Assembly: GCA_002347965.1 (NCBI GenBank)
Contig: DDYN01000005.1
Coordinates: 21,315 to 85,314, forward strand
DNA: 64,000 nucleotides
Source: UBA2233 sp002347965 [NCBI: Nitrospirae bacterium UBA2233]
Lineage (GTDB): Bacteria; UBA2233
Direction: 5' to 3'
In this document: piece by piece, positions 34,413-42,136 of the stretch
Numbering within the stretch: the first letter of the stretch is position 1
Layout: the number at the start of each line of letters is the position of its first letter
Notes under the pieces: generated by a model
Databases searched by the model: none
What the model was told of the DNA's origin: nothing
The model's input: the letters and a program-made list of their open reading frames with translations, nothing else
Made by a program: the position numbers and the translations under genes

Positions 34413-34811
34413 TTACGGTTCTTTGAGTGGGTTTTTGGTCCTGACGAACTCCAGCCTGAGCTCGTATAGAACATGATTCAATAAAGCCGATTCATCTTCT
34501 GTCAGGTTTCCTCGCGTCTTTTCTTGAATCATCCCCAGAACATCTATCGTCTGCTTTGCGAGCGGCAAGTCTTGGGCATACAGACCGGTTCTCGGGTCTG
34601 CGAGCTTGCCCAAATGAAGGAGGGCGGAGGCATGCAAGGAAAGCAAAAAACCGACAAACGACACAGAGGCATCCTCGATGCCCCCCTTCAACCCAGGGCC
34701 TGCCTGCTCTCCGACCCCATCCGCCTTAGAGGCGGCGGCCCCTTCTCCCTCGCGGCCAAGCTTTCTTTTGTCCTCGATTCGAAACCCCTTAGGTTCGCTC
34801 GTTTTGTCCAT
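34413..34811 (-). CDS. DUF1844 protein
   Basis: A 132-residue protein. The N-terminal ~45 residues are charged and probably flexible. The DUF1844 core follows: VSFVGFLLSLHASALLHLGKL, DPRTGLYAQDLPLAKQTIDVLGMIQEKTRGNLT and EDESALLNHVLYELRLEFV. The family is helical and of unknown function, found mainly in deltaproteobacteria, acidobacteria and relatives. It starts 2 bases after the Clp-like ATPase stop, so the two may act together. I infer no specific activity. Confidence 0.82.
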   Translation of the reverse strand: MDKTSEPKGFRIEDKRKLGREGEGAAASKADGVGEQAGPGLKGGIEDASVSFVGFLLSLHASALLHLGKLADPRTGLYAQDLPLAKQTIDVLGMIQEKTRGNLTEDESALLNHVLYELRLEFVRTKNPLKEP

Positions 34812-34813
34812 CT

Positions 34814-37072
34814 CTAATCCCAGCGTACCGCCACGCGGCCGTCTTGAACTACGACGAAGAACTCGCTCGATGCTTTCCAGTTTAGCGTAATCGGCATTTT
34901 GACTTTTTCGTCGATCGAACGCTTTAAGAAGCGAGCCCCATACTTGATGCTATAGCCCTCCTTGGAGAGCATATCGATCGCTTCTTCGCTTACCAGGAGT
35001 TTTTTGTGCATCGATGCCATCTGCCCAGCAATCGAGTCTAAGTACATCCGAGTGATGCTGCGGATTTCATCCGGAGTCAAAGGGTTGAACACGACAATAT
35101 CGTCCATCCTGTTCAAAAACTCAGGCGAGAAGGCGTCTTCCACGTCACGCATCACGGCCTTTTTGGCGTCTGCCAGTTGACCTTGCTCCCCCATGAACCC
35201 CATCGGCTTTAGGAGCTTTTTAAACCGGTCGGCCCCAATGTTCGATGTCATGACAATTACCGTATCGCTAAAATACACCCTCCGTCCGCGCCCATCCGTT
35301 AGCCACCCTTCATCGAACACCTGAAGAAAAAGGTTTAGCACCTCCTGGCTGGCCTTCTCCATCTCGTCTAGCAAGACAAGGCTGTAAGGATTGTCCTTCA
35401 CGCGGTTTGTCAAGATCCCTCCGCGCTCAGACCCAACGATCCCGCGGGGCATCCCGATGAGCTTGTCCACGCTTATCGCGCCATCCCGGAACTCTGACAT
35501 GTCTACTCGAACCATCCGGTTCTCATCGCCAAACAAAAATTCGGCAAGCACCTTGGCAAGCTCGGTCTTGCCGACACCCGTAGGTCCCAGGAATAACATA
35601 ACGGCGTCCGGCCTTGAAAAATTCTCCTTAAGGGGCCCCTTGTTCACTCGAAGATGCCTGGTTACCGCGGCGATCGCCTCCCGTTGTCCCACGACTCTCC
35701 CAGAAAGATGGGCCTCGAGCTCTTTAAAGCGGTCCAGAGTATCCCTGTAGACCATGTCTATCGGAAGCTTCGATTCCTGGGCAACCACCTCTAGCACGTT
35801 CTCTGGCTTCACGACGGGCTCGTCCGGCTTGTCCAACTCGACCTTGACGCAGGAGGTGTGAAGCCAGCCGATCACCTTGTCCGGCAGCTTGGTGTTTCTT
35901 AAGTAGCGGTCGGACATGTTCAACAGGACGTCAATCGCCTCGTCCGAAATCTCAACACCGTAGTTGTACTCGAGCCTGGGCTTAATCCCGTAAACAATCT
36001 CCCTGGCCTCCTCCTTTGTAGGCTCCTCGATATAGACAGGCTTGAAGCGCCTTGCAAGCGCCTCGTCCTCTTGAATGAACTGCCTGTACTCGGAAGACGT
36101 CGTAGCCCCAATAATCTGGACTTCGCCTTTAGATAGGGCTGACTTGAGAATGTTGGCCGCATCCGCTGGAACGCCCATCGCCGAACCTGCACCGATGAGC
36201 AGGTGCGCCTCATCGACAAAAAGGACGATGTTTTTGCGTTCCTTGACCTCATTGATGATCTTCTCCATCCTATCTTCGAACATCCCTCGAAAGACGGTCC
36301 CGGCCACGATCGTGTTCATCTGAAGGTTAACAACCTGCATATCACGGAGACGCTTGGGGACCTTGTAGGGCTCAAGCTCAATCCACCTTGCAAGCCCTTC
36401 GACGAGGGCGGATTTTCCCACCCCGGGCTCGCCGATGACCATCGCCGAGTTGGTCCGCTCTCTATGGCAAAGGATTTCGATAACCTCGCGAATCTCCCTC
36501 TCCCGGCCGATGATCGGCGGAACCTTTCCCTCGTACACGAGCTTGTTCACGTTGACGCCGAACTGCTTTAGTGTGGAGGGTAAATCATACCTCCGCTCTA
36601 GCTCCTCCGCCTTCTGATCCCTCCTGCGAGCCAAGCGGATCACCTCCTGGGCGACGGATTCCGAACGAACACCAAAACCTTCCATAATTTTGGCCGGAAT
36701 TCCTTCTGTATCCTGAAAAATAGCCAGAAACAGGTCGATGCCGTCGATATAGGTTCTGCCTCTTCTCTGAGCTTCGTCCCAAGCCGTCTTGAAGGTAGAT
36801 TTGGTTGGCGGCGGCACCTTCATCCCTCCGCCCAAGTACTGCTTGCAAACGTTCAAGTATTCGTTCAACGCGTGGAGCACTTTTTTTGAGTCAAGCCTCA
36901 ACTCGCCCAGTATCTGCTCAAAAAAAGCCATTTCGACCTTAGAAAAGGCCAGAAAGATATGCTCCACCCCGAGGTAAAAATGATGCCGTCTCTGGGACTC
37001 CTCGATAGCCTGGGCAAGCACCCGATAACCGGAGTCTGACAAGCGATCCTTATAGTGAGAAAGATCGATCAT
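34814..37072 (-). CDS. ClpA/ClpC-like AAA+ ATPase
   Basis: A 752-residue Hsp100 ATPase. The N-terminal Clp-N double repeat spans residues ~1-150. AAA-1 has Walker A GEPGVGKSALVEGLA and Walker B IVLFVDEAHLLIGAG. AAA-2 has Walker A GPTGVGKTELAKVLAE and Walker B LVLLDEMEKAS. A D2-small domain closes the protein (YSIKYGARFLKRSIDEKV). There is no long coiled-coil M domain, so it is closer to ClpA or short ClpC than to ClpB, and would unfold proteins for a protease. A ClpP-binding IGF/IGL-type loop is not obvious to me. It is followed directly by the DUF1844 gene. Confidence 0.88.
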   Translation of the reverse strand: MIDLSHYKDRLSDSGYRVLAQAIEESQRRHHFYLGVEHIFLAFSKVEMAFFEQILGELRLDSKKVLHALNEYLNVCKQYLGGGMKVPPPTKSTFKTAWDEAQRRGRTYIDGIDLFLAIFQDTEGIPAKIMEGFGVRSESVAQEVIRLARRRDQKAEELERRYDLPSTLKQFGVNVNKLVYEGKVPPIIGREREIREVIEILCHRERTNSAMVIGEPGVGKSALVEGLARWIELEPYKVPKRLRDMQVVNLQMNTIVAGTVFRGMFEDRMEKIINEVKERKNIVLFVDEAHLLIGAGSAMGVPADAANILKSALSKGEVQIIGATTSSEYRQFIQEDEALARRFKPVYIEEPTKEEAREIVYGIKPRLEYNYGVEISDEAIDVLLNMSDRYLRNTKLPDKVIGWLHTSCVKVELDKPDEPVVKPENVLEVVAQESKLPIDMVYRDTLDRFKELEAHLSGRVVGQREAIAAVTRHLRVNKGPLKENFSRPDAVMLFLGPTGVGKTELAKVLAEFLFGDENRMVRVDMSEFRDGAISVDKLIGMPRGIVGSERGGILTNRVKDNPYSLVLLDEMEKASQEVLNLFLQVFDEGWLTDGRGRRVYFSDTVIVMTSNIGADRFKKLLKPMGFMGEQGQLADAKKAVMRDVEDAFSPEFLNRMDDIVVFNPLTPDEIRSITRMYLDSIAGQMASMHKKLLVSEEAIDMLSKEGYSIKYGARFLKRSIDEKVKMPITLNWKASSEFFVVVQDGRVAVRWD

Positions 37073-37108
37073 CCCTGAAGGCTCCCCTAGATTCTTTCTT
37101 TTCGCTTT

Positions 37109-37136
37109 ATACAGAGCCTATGCATAGGCTCTGTAT
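37109..37136. repeat. 28-bp perfect palindrome at the end of htpX
   Basis: The 14-base half ATACAGAGCCTATG is followed by its exact reverse complement, so the whole 28 bases read the same on both strands. It overlaps the last codons and stop of htpX and lies in the 45-base gap before the Clp-like ATPase. As RNA it would form a 12-bp stem with a 4-base loop. No T-tract follows on the minus strand, so a classical intrinsic terminator is not supported. An mRNA processing or stabilising hairpin or a protein-binding site is possible. Confidence 0.6.
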
Positions 37137-37975
37137 TGTCGAAGCCTCTTGATGCGCTCCTCCATTGGAGGGTGCGTGCTAAACAGGTTGGCAAGGCTTG
37201 CAGCCTTTAATGGGTTCACGATGAACAAATGGGCCGTTGCCGCGCTGGCCTCCATGGGAAGCCTCGTCGTGCCCTCCGCCAGTTTCTTGAGGGCATCGAT
37301 CAGCCCATCAGGGCTTCCGACGATCCGTGCGCCTGTCGCATCCGCCAAATACTCTCGCGAACGAGAAACGGCCATCTGGATCAACAGCGCAGCGATGGGC
37401 GCCAGGATGGCCATGGCGAGCATCGGCAAGATTCCGCCCCTGCTATCTTCTTGGTCTCTACCTCCAAAGCCGCCAAAGAACATGGCAAAGCGGAACATAT
37501 CCGCCATGTACATGATGGCTCCAGCCAACGTGGCGGCGATCGAGCTGATCAGGATGTCCCGATTTTTCACGTGGGAAAGCTCATGGGCAAGCACGCCTTC
37601 TATTTCTCTGGAATTCAAAAGCCCCATAAGCCCGCGTGTCACGGCAACGGCCGCATGTTCTGGGTTCCTTCCGGTGGCAAACGCGTTCGGAGAATTCGTT
37701 TCAATCAAGTAGAGCTTTGGCATGGGCAACCCCGCCCTCTGCACAAGCCCGTGAACGACCCGAAACAGCTCCGGCGCTTCCGGTTCGGTCAGGAGTTTGG
37801 CCCGGTACATGCGTAACACGAACTTATCGGAAAACCAGTAGGCCGCAAGGTTCATCAGGGCGGCGAAACCGAGCGCGAAGGTTGCACCCCCGCGACCCCC
37901 AAAAAGCTGCCCCATTAGAACGATCACTCCTGTGAGCAACCCCAGAAGCAACACTGTTCTGACGCGAAGGCCCAT
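37118..37975 (-). CDS. htpX: membrane zinc metalloprotease HtpX
   Basis: A 285-residue M48 protease with two N-terminal membrane segments ([18 protein letters not shown] and [16 protein letters not shown]), the zinc motif HELSH within [14 protein letters not shown], two further hydrophobic segments, and the third-ligand region [18 protein letters not shown]. HtpX removes damaged membrane proteins. It has an AGGAGG ribosome site. It lies between dnaK and the Clp-like gene, with a likely promoter of its own. Confidence 0.94.
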   Translation of the reverse strand: MGLRVRTVLLLGLLTGVIVLMGQLFGGRGGATFALGFAALMNLAAYWFSDKFVLRMYRAKLLTEPEAPELFRVVHGLVQRAGLPMPKLYLIETNSPNAFATGRNPEHAAVAVTRGLMGLLNSREIEGVLAHELSHVKNRDILISSIAATLAGAIMYMADMFRFAMFFGGFGGRDQEDSRGGILPMLAMAILAPIAALLIQMAVSRSREYLADATGARIVGSPDGLIDALKKLAEGTTRLPMEASAATAHLFIVNPLKAASLANLFSTHPPMEERIKRLRQYRAYA

Positions 37976-38000
37976 ATCTCTCCCTTCCTCCTCTCGGAGA

Positions 38001-38046
38001 ATAGTCCTTTTTTACCCTAAGAACTATTATAGCATAGCCAGCGCCG
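38001..38046 (-). promoter_or_regulatory. htpX promoter with extended -10 and inverted repeat
   Basis: On the minus strand, TGCTATAAT (a perfect TATAAT at 38026-38031 with the TG extension) lies about 50 bases before the htpX start. No good -35 is visible at 17 bases, as expected of an extended -10 promoter. An imperfect inverted repeat (ATAGTTCTT and AAGGACTAT, 38001-38027) overlaps the -10 edge and the expected start point, which suits a repressor operator. The operator role is inference from position only. Confidence 0.5.
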
Positions 38047-38086
38047 CTGAAAAGTTTCAACGCCCCCGGGGATGAACGGGTTTGGG

Positions 38087-39955
38087 TTACTTGTTTTCTG
38101 CTACCTCGGCATCAATCACCTCTCCACCCTGTGGACCTTCAGCGCCCTCCCCTGAGGCCGCGTGTTTGTAGAGCACCTCGGCCAGCTTGTGGGAAGCGCT
38201 GTTTACCTCGTCTATGGCACTCCTCAACGCCTCCGCGTCTTCTCCGTTTAGGGCTTCTTTGGCACGAGAAACGGCACGCTCGGCTTCGTCAACGTGGGGG
38301 GCCTCAAGCTTACCCCTGTTTTCGTTCACCGTTTTTTCTAGTGCATAGGCTAGAGAGTCAAGCTGATTCTTCAGCTGAACGACCTCGCGCCGCTTCCTAT
38401 CCTCTTCGGCGTGAAGCTCGGCATCCTTAACCATACGTTGGATCTCCTGCTCGTTCAGCCCAGAAGATGCCGTTACTCGAACCCTCTGCTCCTTACCAGT
38501 AGCCATATCTTTGGCGGAAACATGCAGAATGCCGTCGGCATCGATGTCAAACGCAACCTCGATTTGGGGAACACCCCTTGGGGCAGCAGGGATCCCATCC
38601 AGGTGAAACCTGGCGAGCGTCCGGTTATCCCTGGCCATCTCGCGTTCGCCCTGAACGACGTGGATTTCGACCGAAGTCTGGCTGTCCGAGGCTGTCGTAA
38701 AGATCTCGCTCTTCCTCGTTGGAATCGTCGTGTTTCTCTGGATCAGGACCGTCGTTACACCTCCAAGCGTCTCAATGCCCAGAGAAAGGGGAGTAACATC
38801 CAGCAGGAGAATGTCTTTCACCTCGCCCTTAAGGACTCCCGCCTGAATAGCCGCCCCAATAGCCACAACTTCGTCCGGGTTCACTCCTTGATGGGGCTCC
38901 TTCCCAAAAAAACTTTGGACTAGCTCCTGGACCTTTGGGGTCCGGGTAGAACCGCCCACCAACACGACCTCATGGATGTCTGACGCCTTTAGACCCGAAT
39001 CTTGAATCGCCTTCCTGCAGGGTTCTAGGGTCCTTTCGAATAAATCCATGCAGAGCTGCTCAAACTTCGCACGGGAAAACTTCATCACAAGGTGCTTGGG
39101 GCCGGTAGCGTCGGCCGTGATGAAGGGTAGGTTAATCTCGGTCTCCAGGGTGCTCGAGAGCTCGACCTTTGCCTTTTCAGCCGCCTCCTTAAGTCGCTGT
39201 AGAGCCATCCTGTCGCGGCTTAAGTCGATCCCCTGGTCTTTTTTAAACTCCTGGATGATCCAGTCCATCACGCGCTGGTCTATATCGTCGCCCCCTAGGT
39301 GGGTATCCCCGTTGGTCGCCTTGACTTCGGTCACGTTGTCGCCCACCTCAAGGATCGAGATGTCAAACGTGCCTCCGCCAAAGTCGTACACGGCGATCGT
39401 CTCTTCCTTCTTTTTATCCAAGCCGTAAGCCAAAGCCGCTGCCGTAGGCTCGTTGATGATACGTTGCACGTTCAACCCCGCGATCCGCCCTGCGTCCTTC
39501 GTGGCTTGACGCTGCGAATCGTTGAAATAAGCTGGTACCGTGATCACGGCGTCCGTAACGGACTCGCCTAGGTAGTTCTCGGCCGCCTTCTTGAGCTTCC
39601 TTAGGATAAACGCAGAAATCTCGGGCGGCGAATAGCGCTTTCCTCCCGCCTCAACCCAGGCATCCCCGTTGTCAGCACGTACGACTTTGTACGGGACCTT
39701 TTTAATTTCGTCCGCGATCTCCTCGTATTTCCGGCCCATAAACCTCTTTATCGAATAGACGGTGTTTTCGGAGTTGGTGATTGCCTGGCGTTTAGCCACC
39801 TGTCCGACCAAAACCTCGCCTTCTTTGGTGAACGCAACAACGGAAGGCGTCAAACGCGACCCCTCCTCGTTGATAACGACCTTGGGTTCTCCGCCCTCCA
39901 TCACGGCAACAACGGAGTTTGTCGTGCCTAGGTCAATTCCAATGGTTTTACCCAT
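38087..39955 (-). CDS. dnaK: molecular chaperone DnaK (Hsp70)
   Basis: A 622-residue Hsp70. The ATPase domain has [51 protein letters not shown] and [13 protein letters not shown]. The substrate domain begins at the linker [20 protein letters not shown], and the lid ends in an acidic tail. The start is set at ATG 39955, because GGAGG lies 5-6 bases before it; the GTG four codons upstream would use that ribosome site as codons. No grpE or dnaJ is adjacent. It is divergent from yjbQ. Confidence 0.97.
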   Translation of the reverse strand: MGKTIGIDLGTTNSVVAVMEGGEPKVVINEEGSRLTPSVVAFTKEGEVLVGQVAKRQAITNSENTVYSIKRFMGRKYEEIADEIKKVPYKVVRADNGDAWVEAGGKRYSPPEISAFILRKLKKAAENYLGESVTDAVITVPAYFNDSQRQATKDAGRIAGLNVQRIINEPTAAALAYGLDKKKEETIAVYDFGGGTFDISILEVGDNVTEVKATNGDTHLGGDDIDQRVMDWIIQEFKKDQGIDLSRDRMALQRLKEAAEKAKVELSSTLETEINLPFITADATGPKHLVMKFSRAKFEQLCMDLFERTLEPCRKAIQDSGLKASDIHEVVLVGGSTRTPKVQELVQSFFGKEPHQGVNPDEVVAIGAAIQAGVLKGEVKDILLLDVTPLSLGIETLGGVTTVLIQRNTTIPTRKSEIFTTASDSQTSVEIHVVQGEREMARDNRTLARFHLDGIPAAPRGVPQIEVAFDIDADGILHVSAKDMATGKEQRVRVTASSGLNEQEIQRMVKDAELHAEEDRKRREVVQLKNQLDSLAYALEKTVNENRGKLEAPHVDEAERAVSRAKEALNGEDAEALRSAIDEVNSASHKLAEVLYKHAASGEGAEGPQGGEVIDAEVAENK

Positions 39956-40011
39956 GATATCCTCCACTGTTAAATGAGCATTTTATTCTTCAAAGATAGG
40001 ACAAAGAAAGG

Positions 40012-40041
40012 TTGATCTCGTAACCGTTAAAGTGCTACAAT
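40012..40041 (+). promoter_or_regulatory. possible promoter of yjbQ
   Basis: TTGATC (40012-40017), an 18-base spacer and TACAAT (40036-40041) on the plus strand give a moderate sigma70-type match about 120 bases before the yjbQ start. It would face the dnaK promoter, so the two transcripts would overlap in the divergent region. Match quality is modest. Confidence 0.35.
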
Positions 40042-40109
40042 AGCCTTTTCCCGTCGAAACACCGGGGTATCTACGAAAGCGTTTTGTGCCTCTTTAAGAC
40101 TCTAGAGAC

Positions 40110-40137
40110 AATATAACCAGCATAAAACCCTAGTCAA
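40110..40137 (-). promoter_or_regulatory. sigma70-type promoter of dnaK
   Basis: On the minus strand, TTGACT (40132-40137), a 16-base spacer and TATATT (40110-40115) form a good housekeeping-type promoter about 155 bases upstream of the dnaK start. I see no complete CIRCE element (TTAGCACTC-N9-GAGTGCTAA) or sigma32-type box, so how heat shock controls dnaK here is unclear from sequence. Confidence 0.6.
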
Positions 40138-40159
40138 CCAACACAGGAAGTGAGGGCTT

Positions 40160-40561
40160 ATGTTCGAGCTCGCGATCAAAACCGAGGCACGCGTTCAATC
40201 CCTCGACATTACGCCTAGGATTGAGCAAAAAATCCAGGAAATTGGCCTAAAAGAAGGCGCCGTCCTAATTTTTTCGCCACATAGCACGGCCGCGGTTACG
40301 ATCAACGAAAACGCCGACCCGAATGTCCAGAAGGACCTTCTCGAAGCCCTCGAGAGGCTAGTTCCTCGAACACCCTCCTACAGCCACGCTGAGGGAAATG
40401 CCGATGCTCACATCAAAACAAGTCTCATCGGCCCGTCGGTCCTCGTCCCCGTCGAAGCAGGCAGGCTCAAGCTTGGACCGTGGCAGGGTGTATTGTTCCT
40501 CGAGTTCGACGGACCAAGAGCGCGAAAACTTTGGGTACGCCCCATGCTGCCCTGGGAATAA
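40160..40561 (+). CDS. YjbQ / UPF0047 family protein
   Basis: A 133-residue single-domain protein. It has the conserved metal and active-site features GAVLIFSPHSTAAVTINENADP and SHAEGNADAHIKTSLIGPSVLVPVEAGRLKLGPWQGVLFLEFDGPR. The family is near-universal; some members have weak thiamin-phosphate synthase or phosphate-ester activity in vitro, but the real role is unsettled. Length is typical. It has a GGAAGTGAGGG ribosome region and is divergent from dnaK. Confidence 0.88.
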   Translation: MFELAIKTEARVQSLDITPRIEQKIQEIGLKEGAVLIFSPHSTAAVTINENADPNVQKDLLEALERLVPRTPSYSHAEGNADAHIKTSLIGPSVLVPVEAGRLKLGPWQGVLFLEFDGPRARKLWVRPMLPWE

Positions 40562-40699
40562 CGACCCAAGCAGATTCCTCCTATTTTACTCTTTTCCGAT
40601 TGCCCTTAAAGCATGTTGCATGCTAATCTTGCCTTATTCGGCGCCTTATTCGGCAAGCCGTTGGTACGGTCTTAACCAATCAAAAGGGGGGGGTCCGTT

Positions 40700-42079
40700 A
40701 TGCGCCAAAAGAGCAGGTTCGGCATCCTTGGAATGTTATTCGGGGCAATAGCCGTCAGTGGGGGCGGTCTCGCCTCTGAGACAAGCTACATGCCCGTTGA
40801 CCAAGCGGCTGGTTTTGCTTCTATTATGACAACCCTAAAAAAAGAGGCTCCGCGCTACCGGGTTAGGCATCTCAACTACCTGAAGCTTCGCTACGATTTA
40901 TCCGACAAGCCCTCGGGCGCGACAATGTCAAAGGGGAAACCCATTCAGGAAGGCATTCGGGTCAAGCTCCCCCAGGGGGTCACCTGGGAGAGACTCTCTG
41001 GCATGGATCCCGAAGAAATCAAGCAAAAAGGCCTCTATCCCGAGGGGTTCCTCCCTTTACCCCACGTTAAGCACGAGGCGGGGGGGCAAGTATTTTCCCA
41101 CCTCCAGATAGAAGAAATAAAAAAACAAGAAGGCCGCTCGCTCGAGCGCTTCGACGTGGAGTTTGACCTTCCAGACCACTTCCTGCCGGAGTTTCCATCC
41201 CCTATCTACCTAACGACCCATCCCGAGTTGGGGGATGTATCCAAAGGCCAGCTCGTAACCAGGATGAACTACTTCGAGATTTTTAACGGGCTTTTAAACC
41301 CCAAACAACTCGAAGGATTAAGGCTTTTGCTCACACCCTTCCCTCAGCAGGAGTTCAACGAAACCGCAGACAGAAAAACGGAAAAGGCTAGCCTTGGCGT
41401 CTCCTGCTTCGATTGCCACGCAAACGGCCATACCAACGCGGCTTTCCATTTAGTAGGCGACATCAGGCCTCAAGAGCTGCGACACCGCATAGATACTCCA
41501 ACCCTTCGAGGGGTGAATATCCAACGGCTATTTGGGTCTCAAAGGGCACTCAAGACCGTCGAGGATTTCACGGAGTTCGAGCAGCGTGGAGCTTACTTCG
41601 ACGGCGACCTCGTGATCGGCGTTAAAAAGGGGATCAACATTTTGGACAGGGGACATCAGGTCCATGCCATGGCCGAGTTTCAAGAAATACTCAACTTTCC
41701 CCCTGCGCCAAAGCTGGACATCTTCGGCCATCTCGACCCCCAAAAGGCCTCAAAAGCGGAACTACGCGGAGAACGGCTCTTTTTCGGGAAGGCAAGGTGT
41801 GGCACTTGCCATCCGGCCCCTTACTACACGGACAACTTGATGCACGATTTAAAGACCGAACGCTTCTTCCAGTCTAAAACTATGAATGGCCGCAGGATGG
41901 TCGGAGATGGGCCGATCAAAACCTTCCCCTTGAGGGGCATCAAGGATTCCCCGCCCTACCTTCACGACGGGAGGTTGCTCACGCTCGAGGACACGGTTGA
42001 GTTTTTTAACCTCGTTTCCGGGACCAAGCTGAGCAAAGAAGAAAAGCTCGACCTTGTAGCGTTCATGCGAGCTCTATAA
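40700..42079 (+). CDS. dihaem cytochrome c peroxidase-like protein
   Basis: A 459-residue protein with an N-terminal signal peptide (residues ~1-26, hydrophobic ILGMLFGAIAVSGGGLASE). Two c-type haem motifs are present, CFDCH (residue ~236) and CGTCH (residue ~371). The C-terminal domain has the peroxidase/MauG-like pattern GERLFFGKARCGTCHPAPYYTDN ... PPYLHDGRLLTLEDTVEFFN. The family reduces hydrogen peroxide or oxidises partner proteins in the periplasm. A ~200-residue N-terminal region (residues ~27-225) before the first haem is unusual and unrecognised. It precedes the T2SS operon by 57 bases. Peroxidase activity is inferred. Confidence 0.82.
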   Translation: MRQKSRFGILGMLFGAIAVSGGGLASETSYMPVDQAAGFASIMTTLKKEAPRYRVRHLNYLKLRYDLSDKPSGATMSKGKPIQEGIRVKLPQGVTWERLSGMDPEEIKQKGLYPEGFLPLPHVKHEAGGQVFSHLQIEEIKKQEGRSLERFDVEFDLPDHFLPEFPSPIYLTTHPELGDVSKGQLVTRMNYFEIFNGLLNPKQLEGLRLLLTPFPQQEFNETADRKTEKASLGVSCFDCHANGHTNAAFHLVGDIRPQELRHRIDTPTLRGVNIQRLFGSQRALKTVEDFTEFEQRGAYFDGDLVIGVKKGINILDRGHQVHAMAEFQEILNFPPAPKLDIFGHLDPQKASKAELRGERLFFGKARCGTCHPAPYYTDNLMHDLKTERFFQSKTMNGRRMVGDGPIKTFPLRGIKDSPPYLHDGRLLTLEDTVEFFNLVSGTKLSKEEKLDLVAFMRAL

Positions 42080-42136
42080 ATTTAGGCTGAACGAATTTCA
42101 AGAGAAGGAAACCCGTGGTAAAGCAAGAGCTCGCCA

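Noticed and set aside
39956-39967. GTG start of dnaK four codons upstream
   Set aside because: It would consume the GGAGG ribosome site; ATG 39955 fits the universal DnaK start [12 protein letters not shown].
40020-40045. CIRCE-like half site upstream of dnaK (AGTGCTA)
   Set aside because: The second arm is missing at the required 9-base spacing, so HrcA control is not supported.
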